Of a stretch of 64,000 nucleotides of DNA, positions 25,173 through 35,018 are shown in pieces. Numbering within the stretch: position 1 is the first letter of the stretch; each line of letters opens with the position of its first letter. Both the position numbers and the translations under genes were made by a program. The notes beneath the pieces were generated by a model, which was not told the origin of the DNA, did not search any database, and saw only the letters and a program-made list of their open reading frames with translations. Origin of the DNA: Brucella rhizosphaerae (GTDB lineage Bacteria > Pseudomonadota > Alphaproteobacteria > Rhizobiales > Rhizobiaceae); contig NZ_NNRK01000025.1 in assembly GCF_002252475.1 (NCBI RefSeq), positions 124,001-188,000 of the forward strand. The letters are read 5' to 3'.

Positions 25173-25481
25173 ATGAAGACGGCAGCTCTTACTTTCATCG
25201 CGTTTTCATTTTGCATTGGCGCTGCTCAAGCCTCGAGCCCTGCCGCCTGGGAAGCACTTCACACCAAGGTCGTCAGCTCGTGCATGGCTAAGTCCTCGAT
25301 GGTGAGCCCATTTGTTTCAGAGCCAGTCGATTTTGACGACAGTGTCGGTAAAGTTGCGCTGATCTTGCGTGAAGGATCGAGCCGCAATCGCAAGCAGCCT
25401 AAGGACACGACTGTCCTCTGCCTCTATGACAAGCGATCAGGAAAAGTGGTGATCGAAGAGGTTCGCTGGAAGAAGAACTGA
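25173..25481 (+). CDS. Small secreted protein of unknown function
   Basis: A 102-residue protein with a signal peptide (MKTAALTFIAFSFCIGAAQA). The mature part has two cysteines (SSCMAKSS and VLCLYDKRSGKV) that could form a disulfide. I do not recognise the family. The start was placed at the signal-peptide ATG; an upstream in-frame ATG at 25116 adds hydrophilic residues. It stands alone and is convergent with the lipoprotein at 25607. Confidence 0.65.
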   Translation: MKTAALTFIAFSFCIGAAQASSPAAWEALHTKVVSSCMAKSSMVSPFVSEPVDFDDSVGKVALILREGSSRNRKQPKDTTVLCLYDKRSGKVVIEEVRWKKN

Positions 25482-25606
25482 TCTTCTTTCGCTTCCCTTT
25501 AAAAGGCGATGGCAGGCAATACCATAAGTATCGGGCTCTGGCGTGATGAAGCCGGTAGCCCTGAAACTGCCAGTCTGAGTTAAATGGCATGGCTACGTTA
25601 TTGAAC

Positions 25607-25993
25607 TTATTCACAAGTCAGCGAAGGTTGGCGGAAATTCGTCACATACCAATCGCGACCTGATCTGCGCGTGTAGAACGTATAAAAGCATTCGGTTTGC
25701 TCGACATAGCCCGGCGTTTCAGTTCCTTTATAACGTTCGCCACGTCGCGTTTCATGCACCTCACCGGTAAAATCGCCCGCTACGGCCTGTGTCTTGGTTC
25801 GATGCCATTGATAGGCTTGTTCGTTTGCACCCAGCTTGTAAACGTTATCTGGCGGTCCATAGTCGAGCATGACGCTGGTGATGGGCGAGCCGATGTAACT
25901 TTTCATGACCTGCGAGGCGCAAGCTGTAAGTACAATCGTCCCGCAGAAGGCGACTATTACCGCTGAGAATACAGGTGATAATCTGGATGCCAT
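25607..25993 (-). CDS. Putative lipoprotein
   Basis: A 128-residue protein with a lipobox at about residues 22-25 (LTAC), so probably lipid-anchored in the envelope. The mature part contains a short YIGSPITSVMLDYGPPDNVY segment resembling small-protein-A/BamE-like starts, and two C-terminal cysteines (TECFY and SLTCE). The family was not recognised with certainty. It is divergent from the response regulator gene at 26158. Confidence 0.7.
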   Translation of the reverse strand: MASRLSPVFSAVIVAFCGTIVLTACASQVMKSYIGSPITSVMLDYGPPDNVYKLGANEQAYQWHRTKTQAVAGDFTGEVHETRRGERYKGTETPGYVEQTECFYTFYTRRSGRDWYVTNFRQPSLTCE

Positions 25994-26157
25994 GTTTGTT
26001 CCTGTCGACTGCTTTTCATCGCAGCAACGATATGAACCAACATTGCAAGCACATTGCGTGTTGATGTGCGATCAACAAAGCCGCTCGGAATGCTTGTCGC
26101 AAGATGCTAAATGGTGGCGCGCTTGGATTGCAATGTAGTCGCAATGTTGAGTGGCTA

Positions 26158-26874
26158 ATGGGGGAGCGAGGGCAAGAACTGGCCTCTGAGGGAAAATCGT
26201 TGCGTATCTTGCTTCTTGAAGATGAACCTGAAATGGCGCGCGCTCTGCTCGAGGCGCTGCGACGGCATGAGGTGCTGGTTGATCATGTAGGCACCATAGC
26301 TGATGCCGATGCATTGGCGCGTGACGGCAATTATGACGCACTCGTTCTGGATCGCCGTCTTCCCGATGGAGAGGGACTGGAACTGGTTGCAGCACTTCGT
26401 CAAAGCAAGCTCTCGGTGCCTATTTTGGTTTTGACGGCTTTAGGAAGTGTAGATCATCGCGTTGATGGGCTCGATGCAGGTGCCGATGATTATCTTGCCA
26501 AACCCTTTGCGATTGAGGAATTGCTTGCACGATTGCGAGCGCTCAGAAGGCGTGGCTCTTCGCTGTCGGACAAGTATTTGAGTTTTGGAAATCTGATCAT
26601 CGATCCGCGGAGCAATCAGGTCAGCGTCGTTGATACAATCATCGAGTTTCCACGCCGCGAGTATCTCGCTCTGGAAGCCCTTATGCGGCGACCAAACCGC
26701 ATTGTAACCCGGTCAAATCTTGTCGAGGCGGTTTACAATCTCGATGATGAGATTGAGTCCAATGCCCTGGATGCGCACATCTCGCGCATCCGCAAGAAGC
26801 TTGCTCAGGCCGGAGCCACAGTTGAAATAAGAGCTGTGCGAAACATCGGTTATTTGATCCGGTCGAAAGCATGA
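26158..26874 (+). CDS. OmpR family response regulator
   Basis: About 238 residues. The receiver domain begins LRILLLEDEPEMA, with the phosphoacceptor Asp in ALVLDRRLPDG and the conserved Lys in LAKPFA. The winged-helix domain ends in SNALDAHISRIRKKL. The start is uncertain: ATG at 26158 was used, but a TTG at 26200 has GAGGGA 6 bases upstream and would start exactly at the receiver domain. It overlaps the kinase gene by ATGA. The signal is unknown. Confidence 0.9.
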   Translation: MGERGQELASEGKSLRILLLEDEPEMARALLEALRRHEVLVDHVGTIADADALARDGNYDALVLDRRLPDGEGLELVAALRQSKLSVPILVLTALGSVDHRVDGLDAGADDYLAKPFAIEELLARLRALRRRGSSLSDKYLSFGNLIIDPRSNQVSVVDTIIEFPRREYLALEALMRRPNRIVTRSNLVEAVYNLDDEIESNALDAHISRIRKKLAQAGATVEIRAVRNIGYLIRSKA

Positions 26875-28304
26875 AGAAAGAACGTAGTCGATCATTGCGA
26901 TGGGCCCTGATGAAACGGCTGTTCGTGTCGCAGGCGTTTCTTCTTGTGCTTTTTGTTGCCCTGCTTGTTGGTTGGATCTGGATTATCAATCCTGAGCTGG
27001 AAGATGCCAATGAAGAGGCCGTTCGTGTCATCGCTGAAAGTGTGATGAAAGACGGTCAGGGGCATGTTCAATTGCTGGAGACGCCCGAATTCGTGCGGCT
27101 GAAGCAGCAGTATCCCGATCTCTGGTTCATTGTGCGGGACGATAATGACATTGTCTTGCAATACGGGAAAATACCTTGGGCAGGGCTTGAGGCAGCCTTT
27201 CCTTGGACAATTGACCGGGCCCGCGTGCAAGCCGCAAATACTGCGCGTGCGACGGTAGAAAACCGGAATACCTCTGCCGGGAAGTTGCAAATTATCGCGT
27301 CGACGGACAAAGGGTTCGAAAATGAGGGCATCAGTCTTTGGATCAGTATGCAAGTCGATCTGGCCAAATATCCAGACGGCGAAATTCATTGGTTGAATGT
27401 ATTGCCCGGCTTGGGATTGATTGTGCTCATTGCCGTGGTTCCCATGCTCATTTTGACGAGTATTGCGACATTGATCGTTACGCCACGCGCGGTTGGGCGG
27501 TCTCTGCGCGGTCTCATGGAAACAGTAAAACAGGCACAGGGGATCAATTTTGAAAATCGATCTGCCCGCATAGATCGTTCCAAGGTTCCTCAGGAAATCA
27601 TCCCATTGGTGGATGCCTTCAACACAGCGCTCTCCAAGCTTGATGAAGGGTATAATCGTCGTAATCGTTTCTTGGCTGATGCCGCGCATGAACTCAGGAC
27701 TCCAATTGCGATAGCTCGCACACGAGCCGATCTGCTCGCCGACGACGCTGTGAGCAGGCAACTGCGATCCGATATTGATCGTCTCGCACGGGTGGCGCAT
27801 CAGCTTTTGGAGATGCAGGCTATTGGTGTCGTTGAATTGCGCGCGGAGCGCCAGGATTTGAATGTACTTGTTCAGCGCTTGGCAGCCGATCTTGCGCCTC
27901 TGGCACTGGATGCGGGTTACGATTTCGATTTTGAGCCAAGTAGCGAAGAGGCCATCTTCACGGTCCAGACATCGATTATCGAAATGGCAGTCGTTAACCT
28001 CATCCGAAATGCAATCGATCACGCTGGCGGCAAAGGCTTAATCGTTATCAAGATCGGTGTGTCGGGGACTATTGACGTTTGTGATGAGGGTGCAGGCATT
28101 CCGCTTTCGGAGCGAGAGCATGTGTTTGAGCCGTTCCACCGCATCAATACCCACTCGTCGGGTGCCGGTCTTGGATTGAATCTGGTGCAGAAAGCGGCAG
28201 AAATTCACGGCGGGAAAGTTTTGTTTTTCGACCTGAAACCGGGCTTCTGCGTCCGTCTGCAAATTCAGTCCGTAAGTGCTATCGGGCGCAAGCCCCAGAA
28301 TTAA
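26871..28304 (+). CDS. Sensor histidine kinase
   Basis: A 477-residue inner-membrane kinase. Membrane segments at about 19-40 and 178-203 enclose a periplasmic domain of about 135 residues. A HAMP linker follows, then phosphoacceptor His273 in ADAAHELRTPIA, an N box (NLIRNAIDHAGG) and a G box (DEGAGIPLSERE and GAGLGLNLV). It is coupled to the response regulator by ATGA. The next gene in the same direction, an outer membrane protein, is 268 bases away and probably separately transcribed. Confidence 0.9.
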   Translation: MKKERSRSLRWALMKRLFVSQAFLLVLFVALLVGWIWIINPELEDANEEAVRVIAESVMKDGQGHVQLLETPEFVRLKQQYPDLWFIVRDDNDIVLQYGKIPWAGLEAAFPWTIDRARVQAANTARATVENRNTSAGKLQIIASTDKGFENEGISLWISMQVDLAKYPDGEIHWLNVLPGLGLIVLIAVVPMLILTSIATLIVTPRAVGRSLRGLMETVKQAQGINFENRSARIDRSKVPQEIIPLVDAFNTALSKLDEGYNRRNRFLADAAHELRTPIAIARTRADLLADDAVSRQLRSDIDRLARVAHQLLEMQAIGVVELRAERQDLNVLVQRLAADLAPLALDAGYDFDFEPSSEEAIFTVQTSIIEMAVVNLIRNAIDHAGGKGLIVIKIGVSGTIDVCDEGAGIPLSEREHVFEPFHRINTHSSGAGLGLNLVQKAAEIHGGKVLFFDLKPGFCVRLQIQSVSAIGRKPQN

Positions 28305-28572
28305 GAGAACATGCAGGAAATACACATCCTTATTATTTGGTTAAAGAAATCCCTCTAATTGTATAAATTTAATAAATAAATATCAGTTTAAAATAATTCA
28401 CGCAATCTGGGCGCAACGCTCGCGAGGAGAATGGCAGTATCTTCTGAATTAGTCAGTGCAAGTTGCTGATTGGCTTGGAGGATCAACCGGAGCCAACTTC
28501 TGGTTCTTCAACGCGAACTGAAACCTGGGAAGCCTCAAAGAATGGCGCGCCGGTTTCGTCTGGAGTTATACT

Positions 28573-29199
28573 ATGTCTTTCATCGCAAAATTACTCACGG
28601 CTGCGACTGCCGCAATCGCGCTCACAACGAATGCATATGCTGCTGATCTCAGTAATAATTCATCGGGATCGTTCGATTACGAAACCCCACCGGCATTCTC
28701 ATGGAGTGGAGCCTACATCGGCGCGCATGGTGGGCTCGCTTCTCCAAAGGTCAACCCTTTCACTGGCGGAAAAGGTATGACTGGCGGTGTGCAGGCTGGC
28801 TATAATTTTCAGTTCGGCCCCGGTGTCATTGGTGCTGAACTTGAAGGTTCGTATATGGGCAATGAAGCGCGTGTGCCACATGGTCGTTTAAGCGAACGCT
28901 TTCGCGGGGCCGCCAAAGCCAGGGCTGGTCTGTCGTTTGACCAATCACTTGTTTATGGCACGGCCGGCCTGACCATGACGAAGTTCAAGGATGGTGACGA
29001 CGTTACCGGTCCTAGTGGCAGGAAGCCGGGCTATCTTTTGGGTGGTGGTATCGAGCAGGGATTTGGTGGCGGTCTGTCGGCAAAGATCGAGTATAATTAT
29101 GTGACCACCAAGGACGTCTCGACAACGACATCATATGGCACGACCAAGACCAATGTGCATGATCACGTTATCAAGGCAGGCGTAAACTACCGTTTCTGA
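28573..29199 (+). CDS. Omp25/Omp31-like outer membrane beta-barrel protein
   Basis: A 208-residue protein with a signal peptide (ending NAYAAD). The barrel follows: SWSGAYIGAHGG at the first strand, GGVQAGYNFQFGPGVIGAE, and a final strand ending VKAGVNYRF with terminal Phe, the signal for outer-membrane insertion. This is the family of Brucella Omp25/Omp31. GGAG lies 8 bases before the ATG. The 268-base leader is AT-rich (about 28310-28400) and shows no other gene. Confidence 0.88.
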   Translation: MSFIAKLLTAATAAIALTTNAYAADLSNNSSGSFDYETPPAFSWSGAYIGAHGGLASPKVNPFTGGKGMTGGVQAGYNFQFGPGVIGAELEGSYMGNEARVPHGRLSERFRGAAKARAGLSFDQSLVYGTAGLTMTKFKDGDDVTGPSGRKPGYLLGGGIEQGFGGGLSAKIEYNYVTTKDVSTTTSYGTTKTNVHDHVIKAGVNYRF

Positions 29200-29377
29200 T
29201 GACTTAAGCTGAGCGTCTATAACAGGGAGGCGTTCAAACAAGTTTTGCAGCTTTAATTTCGAAAGTGACAATCCCACGCCCGTCACCGGTGTAAAGAAGA
29301 CTTGGAATGAGCTGCATTCATCAAGAAAGCTCATGGCAGACCGCTGTCAGTGATAACAGTCAGGCATTCATCGCAGA

Positions 29378-29403
29378 AAGGCCGGAGGTAAACCTCCGGC
29401 CTT
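29378..29403. terminator. Bidirectional terminator between omp and RND pump
   Basis: A perfect 11-bp stem AAGGCCGGAGG/CCTCCGGCCTT around a TAAA loop, between two convergent genes. It is very stable; it lacks long T runs on either side. Confidence 0.75.
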
Positions 29404-29433
29404 AAGACTCAGGTTTTTGTTTTGGCTATCGAG

Positions 29434-32400
29434 TTATTCGCCCGCTGCCAGATGTGGGGCTTCTATCTTGGCTCCTGCATGTTTCAATGGGCGTTCACCG
29501 CTCAGCTTGCGGATCAGCACATAGAATACCGGCGTCATGAAGATACCGAAGGCCGTTACGCCGATCATACCTGCAAAGACCGCAATACCCATTGCCGAGC
29601 GCATTTCCGCACCTGCCCCCGTCGAAATCACCAACGGGACCACACCCATAATGAAAGCGAGCGAGGTCATCAGGATTGGACGCAGACGCAAGCGACTGGC
29701 TTCGATGGCTGCCTGAACGGCACTACGTCCCGACATTTCCAGCTCGCGCGCAAACTCGACAATAAGGATCGCGTTTTTCGCGGACAGTCCCACAAGCACT
29801 ATTAAGCCGATCTGGGTGAAGACGTTGTTGTCACCACCTGTCAACCAGACGCCGGTCAGTGCTGCCATGATGCCCATTGGTACGATCAGGATAATCGACA
29901 ATGGCAGGGTAAGGCTTTCATACTGTGCAGCCAGAACCAGATAAACCAGCAGCAACGCAAGCGGGAATACCAGGAAGCCAGAACTACCGGCGAGGATCTG
30001 CTGATAGGTCAGATCGGTCCACTCGAAAGCAATGCCAGCGGGCAGGGTTTCTGCGGCGATACGTTCAATGGCGGCCTGTGCCTGACCGGAGGAGAAGCCT
30101 GGTGCCGGATTGCCATTGATATCGGCCGAAAGGAAGCCATTATAACGGATCGCACGTTCTGCACCCACAGTCTGTTCAACTTTCAGAAGAGCCGATAGTG
30201 GGATCATTTCTCCTGATTGCGAGCGTACTTTCAGCTTGCCGATATCTTCGGAATGGCTGCGATAATTGGCATCCGCCTGAATGCGCACGCTGTATGTGCG
30301 TCCGAAAGCATTGAAGTCGTTGACATAGAGCGAACCCAGATAGATTTGCAGGGTTTCAAATACATCCGTGACTGCAACGCCAAGCTGACGCGCTTTCACA
30401 CGATCAAGATCGGCATAAAGTTGCGGCACGTTGACCTGGAAGCTCGAATAAAGACCAGCCAGTTCCGGCGTTTGATAGGCCTTGGCGAGAAACGCCTTGG
30501 TCGCATCATCCAGTGCACGGAAACCGAGCCCGTTTCTGTCTTCAAGCTGAAGCTTGAAACCACCTGTCGTGCCAAGTCCCTGAACCGGCGGTGGCGGGAA
30601 CATCGCGATGAAGGCATCCTGAATGGCACCAAACTGCTGGTTCAACTGCATGGTGATGGCATTAGCTGACAGATCGGCGGTCTTACGCTCCTCGAACGGC
30701 TTCAATGTCACGAAAACGATGCCGGAGTTTGACGAGTTGGTGAAACCATTGATCGACAGACCGGGGAAGGCGATGGCATTGGCGACACCTGGCTGCTTAA
30801 GCGCTATATCGGTCATGCGGCGGATGACATCTTCCGAGCGGTCAAGCGTTGCCGCATCTGGCAATTGCGCAAAGCCGATCAGATACTGCTTGTCCTGTGC
30901 TGGAACGAAGCCGCCGGGGACTGCACGGAACAGAACGAAGGTAACACCCAGCAACACGAGATAAAGACCCATCACCAGCGACTTGCGCGAAAGAATGCGC
31001 CCAACGCCGCGACCATAAGCATTCGAGCCTGCGCCAAAGACGCGGTTGAAGCCACGGAAGAACCAGCCGAACATCTTGTCCATGATACGGGTCAGACGGT
31101 CTTTCGGCGCATCATGGCCGCGCAACAAAAGAGCTGCGAGAGCAGGCGAAAGCGTCAGCGAATTGAAGGCTGAGATCACTGTCGAGATTGCAATCGTCAG
31201 TGCGAACTGGCGATAGAACTGACCGGTCAATCCGGTGATGAAGGCAAGCGGCACGAATACCGCAACCAGCACCAGTGCAATTGCAATAATCGGGCCGGAC
31301 ACTTCCTGCATTGCGCGATAGGTCGCTTCGACCGGCGATAGTCCTTGCTCGATGTTACGCTCAACATTTTCCACTACCACGATGGCATCATCGACCACGA
31401 TGCCGATGGCGAGAACGAGGCCAAAGAGACTAAGCGCATTGATGGAGAAGCCGAACACGTACATGACCGCAAACGTCCCCACGATGGAGACGGGAACGGC
31501 AACCAGCGGAATGATTGATGCGCGCCATGTTTGCAGGAACAGGATGACCACGATCACCACGAGAACGATGGCTTCAAGCAGAGTGTGGATGACGGATTCG
31601 ATCGAGGCCTTCACGAACTGCGTGGTGTCGTAGACGATGTCGAAATCCACACCTTCAGGCATGGATTTTTTCAGGTCTGCCATGGCTGCATGGATATTTT
31701 CCGAGATTTCCAAAGCATTGGAACCCGGTGCCTGAAACACACCCATACCCACGGCCGACTTATTGTCGAGGAGCGAGCGCAGTGAATAATCGGCAGCGCC
31801 CATTTCAACGCGGGCGACATCACCGAGGCGAGTGATTTCGCCTTCACTACCTGACTTTACAACGATATTGGCAAAATCTTCGGGGTTCTGGAGGCGGCCC
31901 TGTGCATTGACCGAAAGCTGCATGTCGAGGCCCGGAACGGAAGGCGAAGCGCCGATGACGCCCGCTGCGGCCTGAACGTTTTGCTGACGCACGGCATTGG
32001 CGATATCACCTGCCGAAAGCCCGCGTTCGGCAGCCTTTTGCGGATCGATCCATACACGCATGGAATAGTCGCCACCACCAAAGATTTGCACCTGTCCGAC
32101 GCCCGGAATACGGGCCAGACGGTCCTTGACCTTGAGAACCGCATAATTGCGCAGATAGTTCACATCATACTGGCCATTGGGCGAGATGAGGTGAACAACA
32201 AGCGTCAGGTCGGGTGAGCTTTTGGCGGTAGTGACGCCGAGTGTCCGAACTTCCGCAGGCAGGCGCGGTTCGGCCTGTGAAATACGGTTCTGCACAAGCT
32301 GCTGGGCCTGATCGGGATCGGTGCCAAGCGCGAAGGTGACGGTCAACGTCATGACGCCGTCAGCGGTTGCCTGGCTCTGCATATAGAGCATGCCCTCGAC

Positions 32401-32619
32401 ACCGTTGATCTGTTCTTCCAGCGGTGTTGCCACCGTTTCGGAAATCACGGCGGGGTTAGCGCCTGGATATTGCGCGCGTACCACGATCTGTGGTGGCACG
32501 ACTTCCGGATATTCTGAGATCGGCAGACCCGTCATGCCGAGCAGACCGCCGACGAAGATCAGGACCGACAGAACGCCAGCGAAGACCGGGCGGTCAACGA
32601 AAAAGCGTGAAAAGTTCAT
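29434..32619 (-). CDS. RND multidrug efflux transporter (AcrB/HAE1 family)
   Basis: A 1061-residue inner-membrane proton/drug antiporter. It starts MNFSRFFVDRPVFAGVLSVL as in AcrB. The proton-relay aspartates are present in LAIGIVVDDAIVVVENVER. Twelve helices and two large periplasmic loops match the family length. An upstream in-frame ATG at 32673 adds a hydrophilic extension and was not used; GGGGGAT precedes the chosen ATG. It forms an operon with the adaptor gene upstream. Brucella BepE is of this family; the exact orthologue is not decided. Confidence 0.93.
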   Translation of the reverse strand: MNFSRFFVDRPVFAGVLSVLIFVGGLLGMTGLPISEYPEVVPPQIVVRAQYPGANPAVISETVATPLEEQINGVEGMLYMQSQATADGVMTLTVTFALGTDPDQAQQLVQNRISQAEPRLPAEVRTLGVTTAKSSPDLTLVVHLISPNGQYDVNYLRNYAVLKVKDRLARIPGVGQVQIFGGGDYSMRVWIDPQKAAERGLSAGDIANAVRQQNVQAAAGVIGASPSVPGLDMQLSVNAQGRLQNPEDFANIVVKSGSEGEITRLGDVARVEMGAADYSLRSLLDNKSAVGMGVFQAPGSNALEISENIHAAMADLKKSMPEGVDFDIVYDTTQFVKASIESVIHTLLEAIVLVVIVVILFLQTWRASIIPLVAVPVSIVGTFAVMYVFGFSINALSLFGLVLAIGIVVDDAIVVVENVERNIEQGLSPVEATYRAMQEVSGPIIAIALVLVAVFVPLAFITGLTGQFYRQFALTIAISTVISAFNSLTLSPALAALLLRGHDAPKDRLTRIMDKMFGWFFRGFNRVFGAGSNAYGRGVGRILSRKSLVMGLYLVLLGVTFVLFRAVPGGFVPAQDKQYLIGFAQLPDAATLDRSEDVIRRMTDIALKQPGVANAIAFPGLSINGFTNSSNSGIVFVTLKPFEERKTADLSANAITMQLNQQFGAIQDAFIAMFPPPPVQGLGTTGGFKLQLEDRNGLGFRALDDATKAFLAKAYQTPELAGLYSSFQVNVPQLYADLDRVKARQLGVAVTDVFETLQIYLGSLYVNDFNAFGRTYSVRIQADANYRSHSEDIGKLKVRSQSGEMIPLSALLKVEQTVGAERAIRYNGFLSADINGNPAPGFSSGQAQAAIERIAAETLPAGIAFEWTDLTYQQILAGSSGFLVFPLALLLVYLVLAAQYESLTLPLSIILIVPMGIMAALTGVWLTGGDNNVFTQIGLIVLVGLSAKNAILIVEFARELEMSGRSAVQAAIEASRLRLRPILMTSLAFIMGVVPLVISTGAGAEMRSAMGIAVFAGMIGVTAFGIFMTPVFYVLIRKLSGERPLKHAGAKIEAPHLAAGE

Positions 32620-32743
32620 CTTTTTATCCCCCTTAGGCGGGAAAGCAAAAACTCTCCTGTCTCGCGAAAACATGCGTTCTCGCGAGTTGAATAGGCTGAG
32701 TTCGTTGCGTTTACGCGCAGGCTTTCAGCCTGCGCCGTTTCAA

Positions 32744-33934
32744 TCAGTTCTTGGCGAGCGTTTCAGTCACCGGCTGCGGGGCTACAACGACACCGGGACG
32801 AATGCGCTGAAGGCCATTGACGACGATGTTTTCGCCAGCTTTTAGCCCGCTCTCGACGATACGGAGCCCATCATAATTGCGGCCCAGTACCACCTGTCGG
32901 TATTCAACCTTGTTGTCCGCGCCCACGACGAAGACAAACTTCTTGTCCTGATCGGACGAGATAGCGCGGTCGCTGACCACGAGCTTCTCATCCGGGTCTG
33001 GTTCACCAAAGCGAATGCGGACGAACTGGCCCGGAATGAGCCTGCCATCCGGATTGTCGATGGCCGCGCGGACACGGATTGTGCCAGTGGTGGCATCGAC
33101 TTCATTGTTGATGAGCTGGATGTGGCCGGAAATGGGTGTGCCGTCATCAGCCGCTGTACCGATCTGAACCGGAATGCGCTCGATGGCGCTTCCACCGGGT
33201 GACGTGGCGAGCTTGGCAAGCGCTTTGGTGACAACTTCTTCATTGGCACTGAAGCTTGCATAGATCGGATCAACGGAAACCAGGGTTGTCAGAACCGGGG
33301 AAGCGGAACTTGCGGCAACCAGATTACCAGCTGTAACATCCAGTCGTCCGACACGACCCGAAATCGGCGCACGGACTTCGGTATACTGGAGATCGAGTTC
33401 AGCAGAACGAAGAGCTGCCTTGGCCGAACGAAGGCTGGCCTGCGCTTCATCATAAGCGCTTGAACGCTGATCAAGACCACTTTGAGCAATTGTGCGCGTT
33501 GTTACCAGCTGTCGTCCGCGTTCAAGTTCGGTCTTGGCCAGTGCCGTACGCGCCTCTTCGGCGGAAACTTGCGCTTTGGCTTTTTCGACGGTGGCTGCAT
33601 ACGGTTCCGGGTCGATGGTGATAAGCAGGTCGCCTTGCTTGACGAGACTGCCTTCACGGAAATGCGCCTTCTGGATTGCACCACCAACGCGTGGGCGAAT
33701 TTCGACGCGTTCGATGGCTTCCAGACGGCCGGAAAATTCTTCCCAACTGTTAATCGATCGCGATTCCGCCTTAGTTACCGAGACTGGTACGGCAGGGGGA
33801 GGAGCAGAAACATCGGTAGCAGCGTCAGCATTAAGGTGAGGAGCGCCAAAGAAGATGGCACCGCCGCCTGCTGCAGACAATAGGATACCGAGGCCGGCGC
33901 CCCATAGGGCCCGACGGGTAATGTTCGATGTCAT
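32744..33934 (-). CDS. RND efflux periplasmic adaptor (MFP)
   Basis: A 396-residue membrane-fusion protein. An N-terminal membrane segment (about 8-30) is followed by the lipoyl-domain strand VEIRPRVGGAIQKAHFREG, a helical hairpin (about 100-175), and the return YTEVRAPISGRVGRLDVTAG. GGAG lies 7 bases before the ATG. It links the AcrB-like pump to an outer membrane channel that is not in this window. No TetR repressor lies beside it, unlike many AcrAB loci. Confidence 0.93.
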   Translation of the reverse strand: MTSNITRRALWGAGLGILLSAAGGGAIFFGAPHLNADAATDVSAPPPAVPVSVTKAESRSINSWEEFSGRLEAIERVEIRPRVGGAIQKAHFREGSLVKQGDLLITIDPEPYAATVEKAKAQVSAEEARTALAKTELERGRQLVTTRTIAQSGLDQRSSAYDEAQASLRSAKAALRSAELDLQYTEVRAPISGRVGRLDVTAGNLVAASSASPVLTTLVSVDPIYASFSANEEVVTKALAKLATSPGGSAIERIPVQIGTAADDGTPISGHIQLINNEVDATTGTIRVRAAIDNPDGRLIPGQFVRIRFGEPDPDEKLVVSDRAISSDQDKKFVFVVGADNKVEYRQVVLGRNYDGLRIVESGLKAGENIVVNGLQRIRPGVVVAPQPVTETLAKN

Positions 33935-34011
33935 GTTGTATCTCCTAACCGGTGGGGACCGGTTTTATTTTGAACCTCAGTCCGGCGGTTGGGAGACCAC
34001 TTGAGCTGAGG

Positions 34012-34827
34012 CTAAGCTGCGATTTGCTTTGCACCTGCCTGCCGGAAGAAATCGGAAAACAGGTCGATCAGTTTGTGTTCCTGCGGCGGCCACTCCGTAC
34101 TCGCCACCTCATTTTCAGGTATCCACCCGGCTTTTCCAGGCAGAATATGCGACTGAACCTTCACGCCTGCCTGCCGGAGACGCTCGGCATAAGCCTGCGT
34201 TTCATCCCGCATCGGACATTCGGCACTGGACACAAGCAGGGTAGGCACCAGGCCCGCCAAACGTGTACAAAGAGCGGGAGCAGCATAAGGATGCGTAAAC
34301 CCGGCGCACTCGCCAAGATAATTCTGCCAGCCATCCGCCATCGACTGAACCGCACCTTCCGGGCAGTATTTTCGGAAAGACGCCGTAGCGAGACAAGGGT
34401 CGAGCATGGGCGAAAGCAATATCTGGCCCTTGAGTTCTGTCAGATTTTGATCTCGCGCCATCAACGCCAAACCAGCTGCAATGTTGCCACCCGCCTCTTC
34501 ACCGGCGATGAACAGCATCGACTTCTTGTGCGCAAACTCCGGACAACGTGCGCGCATCGAAGTCATAATTGAATAAGCCACCTCGAGTGCCGCCGGGAAC
34601 GGATTGAGACAGGCCGATGAATATTCCGGCGAGACCACCACAGCACCCGCCTCGGCAAGTGTTTCAGCAACGCGCTCGCAGGCACCAAGACAGTTAACCG
34701 AAAAAGCTCCGCCGTGGAGATGCAGAACCACTGGCGGCGGTGAAAGCAACTTGGCACCGCGATAAATGCGTGCCGTGCAGGTGGTATCGCCAGCCTGCAT
34801 TGTTCCAACCGTGAATTTCTCGCACAT
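34012..34827 (-). CDS. Alpha/beta-hydrolase-fold protein lacking the catalytic triad
   Basis: A 271-residue protein of the hormone-sensitive-lipase (hydrolase fold-3) family. The oxyanion-hole motif is kept (HGGA at 38-41). However, the nucleophile elbow GDSAGG reads GEEAGG (109-114), so the serine is Glu111. The Asp-containing DPLRDE segment reads CPMRDE (204-209). The HGF segment with the catalytic His is replaced by GKAGW (231-235). All three catalytic residues therefore appear lost while the fold looks intact, implying a binding or regulatory role. It lies between the RND pump (same strand) and a divergent LysR gene, with a palindromic repeat upstream. Confidence 0.8.
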   Translation of the reverse strand: MCEKFTVGTMQAGDTTCTARIYRGAKLLSPPPVVLHLHGGAFSVNCLGACERVAETLAEAGAVVVSPEYSSACLNPFPAALEVAYSIMTSMRARCPEFAHKKSMLFIAGEEAGGNIAAGLALMARDQNLTELKGQILLSPMLDPCLATASFRKYCPEGAVQSMADGWQNYLGECAGFTHPYAAPALCTRLAGLVPTLLVSSAECPMRDETQAYAERLRQAGVKVQSHILPGKAGWIPENEVASTEWPPQEHKLIDLFSDFFRQAGAKQIAA

Positions 34828-34843
34828 CTTTCTTGCTTTCGTT

Positions 34844-34916
34844 ACTAGTGGTCTGTTTTCGACATTTGCATTCCTTAGATATAGGCATCGGCAAATGTCG
34901 GAATCAAAGCACTAGC
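34844..34916. repeat. Palindromic repeat, copy B
   Basis: Left arm ACTAGTG...TCGACATTTGC (34844-34869) pairs with right arm GCAAATGTCG...CACTAG (34891-34915); the middle of each arm is mismatched. It shares edges and inner blocks with copy A at 14278-14354. It sits in the gap before the hydrolase-like gene and is not obviously part of its promoter. Confidence 0.7.
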
Positions 34917-35018
34917 GGCAAACTGCCATGTTGAGATACTATCATTGTCTATTATCTGGAATAGTCCCCTCAAATTGGTTACACTATCCATAAATCCGAA
35001 CAATGATGGTTATTGAAA

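Noticed and set aside
26892..28022. 376-codon minus-strand frame inside the sensor kinase gene
   Set aside because: Antisense to a clear histidine kinase with all motifs; the frame shows no family features.
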